A stretch of DNA of 64,000 bases from Codonopsis lanceolata (Eukaryota > Streptophyta > Magnoliopsida > Asterales > Campanulaceae), in assembly GCA_013146195.2 (NCBI GenBank), contig CM028377.1:106928094-106992093 (forward strand). Direction: 5' to 3'. The notes beneath the pieces were generated by a model. That model made no database searches, had not been told where the DNA came from, and saw nothing but the letters and a program-made list of their open reading frames with translations. Positions 58,686 through 64,000 of the stretch are shown piece after piece; within the stretch, counting starts at the first letter, position 1, and every line of letters begins with the position of its first letter. The position numbers were made by a program, and so were the translations under genes.

Positions 58686-59369
58686 ACTTAATATAACACC
58701 TATAAAATACTTAATATATCACTTTTTGTTGTAAATTTACCAATTTGCCATTTATTCAATTTCAAAATTAAATTGAAAATTATAATTAAATGGAAAAAAA
58801 AAGAAGATTGGTGGTGGAGATGGGCGGAAATTGGTTTTTAATTAAATGGAAAAAAAAACTTTTTTTTTTTGTGGAGATGGTGGCGGAGGCTTGGGCGGGA
58901 GGTGGCAGAGGTTGGGCGGGAAGTGGCAGAGGTCGGGCAGGAGGTGGTGGAGGCTAGACGGGCTGGGAGAGGGATTGGGGAGGCCCGGTCAGGTGTGGGA
59001 GGAAGGGAGGGGCTGGGTCAAGAGGCGGTGGGTGGGGTGGAAGAGGGATTGGGCTTTGCTCAGGCGGAGTGGGAGGGCTGGGGCAGGGACTGGGGCTGGG
59101 GGAGGGACTGGGCTTGGTCTAGGCGGAGTGGGAGGGCTGGGGGAGGGACTGGTGCAGGGGCAGTCGTGGGCTGTGGGCTGGGATTGGGCTTGGCCCAGGC
59201 GGTGTGGGAGGGGCTGGGGGTTGGGGCAGGCGGTAGGTAGTGGGGGTGGTTCGGTGGGCGGTGTTGATCCGGTGTTCAATTTTTTATTCTTTTTAATTTG
59301 TCAAGGGTAATATAGTATTTTTATAATAAAAAGTGATGTATTAAATATTTTATAGGTGTTGTATTAAGT
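58686..59369. mobile_element. TIR-bounded element with GC-rich cargo
   Basis: The left arm cttaatataacacctataaa plus atacttaatatatcac and the right arm gtgatgtattaaatatttta plus taggtgttgtattaag are inverted copies over at least 45 bp. Between them, 58865-59275 is strongly G-rich on the + strand (reiterated gggctggg, gggagggactgg, gtgggaggg, ggcggtg), in sharp contrast to the AT-rich arms and flanks. No transposase. The open frames inside are Gly/Trp/Arg or Pro-rich low-complexity products and are not credible proteins. The G-run density allows G-quadruplex folding. Class uncertain, possibly MULE-like. Confidence 0.6.
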
Positions 59370-59898
59370 ACATATGTTCAAAGATTTATTTTTAAAAAGA
59401 TTCTAAAGTGAGATTCTGTGTTTAAATTTTAAATTTAGGAGGTTTTTTGGTTCAAAATTAAATTTTAGGAAAATTTTATGGTGAGATTCTTTTTGATATA
59501 GTTAGTCAGCGGAGAATCTCAAGATTCTCAAAATTATCCCAAATAAACCCCCAAATTATTTAAAGAATATTGAGAATCTCATTTCTATTGATAGCTACCA
59601 AGTTAATCTCATTGATTTCCTGCAAAATTATCATTTTTTTAGACAAGAATAATTTGCTTTCACCTAGTTCATTATGAGAAGATTGTTTTGTTTGACTTGA
59701 CACACATATTAAAAAAATGAAAATTTGATAAATATCAGAACCGTTCATATTTTTTTTTAACATCTGTCTCAAATTTAATGTTGTTTTAGCCATTTACACA
59801 TATATTAAGGAAAGTTATAAGAAGACTGACATACCATTATTTAAAATCATTTATTGTAGTTATGTTATACTAATATTTTTCTCTTTTTTCTCAACAAC
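59370..59898. other. AT-rich spacer
   Basis: No gene. gagattctgtgt/gattctttttgat words recur between 59400 and 59590 and also near 58590, suggesting repeat debris around the GC-rich element. Confidence 0.45.
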
Positions 59899-59914
59899 CC
59901 TCTTAACATCATTT

Positions 59915-60009
59915 TTTTTTTGCTCCTAAGGGGGGCATAGGAAGGGATCGAACCTGAGACCTCACACTTTGTGAAGCCCATGTCTACCACTGAGCCACCC
60001 CCTTAGGGG
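59915..60009 (-). mobile_element. Short tRNA-derived SINE, copy 2, with 16-bp target duplication
   Basis: Minus strand: A-box-like GTGGCTCAGTGGTAGAC, then B box GGTTCGATCCC, then a short end with poly-A (T run at 59912-59920). CCTCTTAACATCATTT is duplicated exactly at 59899-59914 and 60010-60025. The ~95-bp body resembles the copy at 51449. The two boxes are RNA polymerase III promoter elements as in tRNA genes, but no tRNA cloverleaf is conserved. Confidence 0.85.
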
Positions 60010-60234
60010 CCTCTTAACATCATTTGATTTGAGCATAATAAATAAAAATAGTTTTGACGAAATATGGATAAATGTTTTTTAAAATCATATAACGAAGACT
60101 TTGCTAAAATGATACGTAGAATATTCATTTTGGGATGGAGGTGGTAAGATATTTATGTGAGAGTAGGCCAATCAATTAAAGCAAGAATCAAATAATTGTT
60201 AATATGATAAATAGAAGACAAAAACTTAGAATAT

Positions 60235-60385
60235 ACGGTTTTACAACTATTTTATGTAAAACAAATCCCCTAAGCCCGAACCCCCATGTGTTGGTGGGTT
60301 TGGTTGTGACATGTGAGAGTCTGAGAGAGTGATATTTCGTCTTACGAATTAAAGATTCGTAAAACAATCTTACATGAGACATACT
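60235..60385. mobile_element. Palindromic MITE, family copy 2
   Basis: Shares order and words with 19131-19262 (acggttttac / acggtcttac; cttacgaattaaaga / ctacgaattaaga; cgtaaaacaatcttac), with an inner palindrome around acccccatgtgttggtgggt. Diverged copy of the same small inverted-repeat family. Confidence 0.5.
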
Positions 60386-60410
60386 CTAAATATAGCTTCT
60401 AAAAATAATA

Positions 60411-60582
60411 CTCCCTCAATTCCGGGGAAAGTGTCCTCGTTTGAAAATTTTAAGAAAATGATATTTTTAGTAGTCCACTAGTAAGAAATTGACACTTTTT
60501 ATGCCTTAATTTTTGAAAGTAGATTCTATAAGTAAAACATCCCAAAATGGAATAGTGGACTTTTTACCCGGAACTGAGGAAG
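60411..60582. mobile_element. Stowaway-like MITE, intact ends, TA duplication
   Basis: The left end CTCCCTCAATTCCGGGG and the complement of the right end, CTTCCTCAGTTCCGGGT, form ~26-bp inverted repeats. TA flanks at 60409-60410 and 60583-60584. 172 bp. Related sequence lies in GS1 intron 1 and at 48101. Confidence 0.88.
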
Positions 60583-60658
60583 TAATAATTAGAAATAGAA
60601 CAAATTTTTTTGGAATAAACAAAAGCAAATGAAAACCATTTCTTAGTAACGGAGGGAG

Positions 60659-61692
60659 TATGGCTGTCAAATAGGGAAAAATCTCGTGGGTATGCCCACC
60701 CCTTCACTTATTAGGGGCGGGTTGGGCTTATGTATTCGATACCCGTTTGGATGCAGGATTTTCGGGCTTTGCCCGCATAGTCCGCGGACGTTTGCGGTGC
60801 GAGGCGGGGGGCAAGCAGCCCACACATTCTTATTATTCTTAAATTTTTTAAAAACATTTACATTGGACAGCCCAACGTAAACGGCACAAGCCCATTCCCA
60901 TTCATTTTCAGTCAAATTAGAGTTAGGGCTTAGGGTTAGTAGTTAGTAGTCAAAAATCAAAATTTGAAAATACTTTCTCTCTCTCTCTCTCGCTCACACG
61001 CTCACGCACGGAACGCCGCACAGCTTCAGACGACTTTCTTCCTCGGACGATTGCGCCGACTCCTGGGCCTGATCTCCGGCTATGTCTCAAACTCTCAATG
61101 CTCTCTTATCTCACGCATGGAAACGAACTTGCCGTTCTGCCGTTATGTGCGACTCCGGGGACTTCTACCACCACTGTTGCGCCACGGTGCTCAACTGAGT
61201 GCTGCCTGCTCCAGCTCCAGCTCCAACTCTAGCTCCAGCTCCGTCTCTTTTTCAATTCAAGCAACTCTCTGCCCTCGTCTTCAGTCTTTTCTCACTTCTA
61301 TACCAATATACCTAGTCTTGCATTTGGATCGTTTGACATTATGATAGCTTTAGTTAATTAATTGGCTAAATTTATGATTACATCTTTCTAGGGTTTGGTA
61401 ATTTCGGTTAACTAAGATATCACACAAATGCATAGTTGGCCACTTGGTCGATAAGTTAACATTTCTTTGATTGGTGAGTTGGGGTCACAAATTTGGTTTA
61501 ATTTGGGTGTGGCCTCAGTGAAGTTGGGATAAGTTAACATTTTGCGGGTTTTGTCCGTTTTGCTCGCAGCCCTACGCGGGGCGTATTGGGCCAAGGAATT
61601 CGAGGACTGTCAATATTGCAGGCTTTCCCGCCCCGGTCCATTCAATGGCGGGCTATCCAGGCTCGCTCTGTTTTCCTGTTTTGACAGCTCTA
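60659..61692. mobile_element. hAT non-autonomous element with perfect 8-bp target duplication
   Basis: Starts TATGGCTGTCAAA; the complement of its end is TAGAGCTGTCAAA. GGAGGGAG flanks both sides (60651-60658; 61693-61700), the hAT duplication length. Ends are rich in cgggcttt / gcgggcta words. The middle (about 60900-61350) contains ctaagccc-type telo-like words, a (CT)n run and a CTCCAG repeat (61206-61240), with a 38-codon frame from ATG 61082 (MSQTLNALLSHAWKRTCRSA) of unknown origin. No transposase. The target lies in a word typical of Stowaway ends (acggagggagta). Confidence 0.85.
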
Positions 61693-61700
61693 GGAGGGAG

Positions 61701-62052
61701 TGTAATGTTTGAACACACAATTGTAAACTTTACCGAAAAGTCATTCTCAAAAAGAATTTATGTATTGATTTATCGAAAAATAAGGAATTACCGAATGTCT
61801 TTCAACTGAATGTTTTTAAAGTCTGAAAATTAAATTTATTTCTAAAACAACATTTGGTTTTAATAAAGATTAATTAACGACAATAGGTTGAATTTTCTTC
61901 TTTAAATGTTAAAAAACCATTGAAATCTTATATTCGTGAAAGACCGAAAGGCAAAGCAAGGTAAATCCGGAAAATTGCTCCATAATAATTAGGAATAATT
62001 GCGGGCCGGAATCATTTAGTACAAATTCAACTACAACAGTCTAGCATAATAT
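61701..62052. other. Spacer between hAT and MULE-like elements
   Basis: AT-rich, no feature recognised. Confidence 0.5.
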
Positions 62053-62061
62053 TATTCAATA

Positions 62062-62785
62062 GGTTAAGTACACTTTTGGGGATAAAAAGATGAAAATACC
62101 ATTTTATAACGTCACTCCTCTATGACTTTCTCTCTCACACACACGCCACTTCTTGTCCTTTCTCTTCTCATGGATGTTCAACGAGGATAGCAAATAGAAA
62201 GGATCTTTACAATTTCTCTCCTTCGTCTCTCCTCCGTCCTTGCCTTTCTCTTTCTAGGGAATCTGATTTTTCCTTCATTATAAAAAGTAAATTTTATCTT
62301 TCTAAATCTCAACTTCTATTTTCGAAAGAAGTTTCAGAGCATTGCGAGTGGGTTGCTGCCACTTGCTACAATAAACGGAGCATCGAAACTAGCAAGCGTC
62401 GTTGACGATGATACCAATAACAAAGCTATTGAGACTTCGATGCCCGCATCAAAAAGTCTGGCGATGCACATCAATGACTACGACGCCGCACATCAAAGAC
62501 TCCGACGCCCACATCCAAGACTCCGATGCTCCCTATCTAATTTAGCTCAATGCCACTCTATGCCTTGCTTTGCCAATCTGGAAGCATGAAAGTTTAACAT
62601 GATTATAGATTGGAAAAAAGAACCTAGAAGTGAAGAGCATGCCAAGGTCAAAGCTGAAGATGGAGAAGCAAATGATCAGTTTAGGTGACACTTTTCGGCC
62701 ATTGCTTTGGTGGTGCTGCGGGTTCTTCATTAATTCAACAACTATTCCAATTCCAAATTAAACGCGGGAGCGGAGCTATATCTAT

Positions 62786-62828
<43 letters not shown>

Positions 62829-63092
62829 TGATAGTTTGGTGTGAACGGTGGGAGGGGGACGAGAGTTAACATTGATAGTATGACTCAAAAACTGACAAAC
62901 CGATGCCCAATTTTTGTTTCGGAAGCATTGCGATGTCCAAATTTGAGCTGAGATTTTTGCATCGCAATGCCCAAATTTTGATAGACTTCAATTGTGCATT
63001 GCGATACCCAAATTTGGACAGGGACTTTGTCCATGCACCTTTTCATCATTAAGGGTATTTTTGATATTTTATCCCCAAAAGTGTTTTTAACC
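62062..63092. mobile_element. MULE-like element with unidentified cargo
   Basis: The left end GGTTAAGTACACTTTTGGGG and the complement of the right end, GGTTAAAAACACTTTTGGGG, form inverted repeats that continue with gataaaa. Flanks tattcaata (62053-62061) and agttcaata (63093-63101) agree at 7 of 9 bases, the MULE duplication length. The interior has a CT-rich leader, a frame at 62353-62589 with repeated His/Asp/Ala-rich words, and a (GA)n run (62791-62823). No transposase and no recognised protein, so the element may be another gene-carrying MULE. Confidence 0.6.
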
Positions 63093-63101
63093 AGTTCAAT
63101 A

Positions 63102-64000
63102 AAAAGAAAGTGGACCAGAGAGGTTATAATTTTTCCAAAAGGTATCATCCCAAAATTTTCCCTAATAATTATGGTGAAATTTAGGCCGGTCCACTTTGAT
63201 AAGTTTTTAATCGGTACATTATCATTCGTTTTTCAAACCATAAAAAGACACTTTTGTGGCGAAAAAAATACGATACACTTAATAAACCTAATGCATGCTA
63301 CATATCATTTATTCAGTGCATCGCGTTACATCAATTTATGCATTGCGATGCATCAAATTTAAATTACCTAATCCAATTTATGTATCACGATGCACAGTCA
63401 ATAATCAATATTGTATCGCAAAATGAACCAGACCTTCATGTCTTTTCTATTCTGTACACAATCAACACATGATTTAAAATTGATGCATGTTTCCTGCATC
63501 CCAAATCCAAATCGTTTTCTTACAATTCAAAATTGATGCATCGTGATTCAAAATTAATGCATACAAATTTCAAAAATGGTGTCTAATAACCCACAAATTC
63601 CTATTCAGACACTTCATCAAAAATTAACGTGCATAGCAACACAACTCACAAAGTGAATCTATTCTGAATTAAGCACACAACCACAAAGAAGAAATAGAAG
63701 AAGACACATGTGAAACTGAAGATCAATAGATGAAGAAGAAAAATATATGAGAAGTTAGAGTGGTGGAGTAATCGAATTTAAGGTGAAGACATGTGTGTTC
63801 TTCACCACCCTACCTTCCCACCCTCTTTACTCTTCATCCTTGCGATTTGGTTCCGTTCTTTTTCTTATACATGCATTTTAGAACGATTTCACGAAGATGA
63901 ACTTTAGCGGATGAAAAAAAAAATGTACTTAAAGCGATTAAAAATTTAGGAAAGGGGGCCGACTTACAATTTTCCCTAATATTTAAGGCAAAAATCTAGC
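63102..64000. other. Terminal spacer with gcattgcgatgc words
   Basis: No gene. Words such as tgcatcgcgttacatc, tgcattgcgatgcatc and tgtatcacgatgcac recur at 63319-63410 and gatgcatcgtgattc near 63535, related to those at 25980, 49428 and 62930-63010. A short GA-rich stretch is near 63690. Confidence 0.5.

Noticed and set aside
58846..59310. Gly/Trp/Arg-rich or Pro-rich protein genes
   Set aside because: Open in several frames at once because of G-rich composition; no start context, codon pattern or domain. Kept only as transposon cargo.
59915..60009. A functional tRNA gene
   Set aside because: A and B boxes are present, but no acceptor or anticodon stem pairs; the poly-A end and target duplication indicate a SINE.

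Overview
The window is nuclear DNA of a flowering plant, most likely a eudicot. The evidence is a spliced cytosolic glutamine synthetase gene with plant-type exons, plant LTR retrotransposon lineages (Ty1-copia; Ty3-gypsy of Tat type with two RNase H modules and an antisense ORF), Helitron fossils, Stowaway-like MITEs, hAT and MULE derivatives, and long (TA)n microsatellites in AT-rich spacers. The species cannot be named from the sequence.

Only one intact-looking gene is visible: a 12-exon GS1 gene (52.7-56.6 kb, + strand) making a 353-residue enzyme. Its last codons differ from the family, so the usual Trp-Lys-Pro end is missing. Everything else with coding character is transposon-derived or a broken gene copy.

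Layout. 0-3.3 kb: a minus-strand plant-mobile-domain (PMD) gene with two in-frame stops. 3.6-4.5 kb: purine-rich minisatellite and a 128-bp tandem repeat. 4.66-10.1 kb: a decayed copia element, interrupted by a 1.3-kb solo-LTR-like insertion and cut off by a 100-N gap. 11.06-12.35 kb: a long-TIR (MULE-like) element carrying a carboxylesterase fragment. 13.0-13.7 kb: hAT-like element. 14.63-18.46 kb: a Pack-MULE with ~240-bp TIRs and a perfect 9-bp target duplication, carrying a histone H3 fragment and interrupted by a small minus-strand LTR element. 18.5-24.7 kb: MITEs, a hAT element and AT-rich spacer. 24.7-28.9 kb: Helitron fossils (two helicase C-terminal remnants), a housekeeping-type promoter fragment and a 645-bp tandem duplication. 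28.92-40.85 kb: a full-length but decayed gypsy element with 5-bp target duplication. 41.2-48.2 kb: microsatellites, a truncated LTR with its primer site, Helitron-type ends and a 652-bp tandem duplication. 48.2-52.6 kb: spacer with a MITE and a short tRNA-derived SINE. 52.6-56.9 kb: GS1. 56.9-64 kb: MITEs, a GC-rich TIR element, a second SINE, a hAT element with an 8-bp target duplication and another MULE-like element.

The genes do not form a pathway. What connects them is transposition: gene fragments (carboxylesterase, histone H3, a promoter piece, unidentified GC-rich and CT-rich pieces) sit inside terminal-inverted-repeat or Helitron elements, and several nested insertions can be dated relative to each other from their target duplications. 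I found no new defence or biosynthetic system. The most unusual items are the two gene-carrying MULEs, the GC-rich cargo near 59 kb, the ~95-bp SINEs, and the altered GS1 C terminus.
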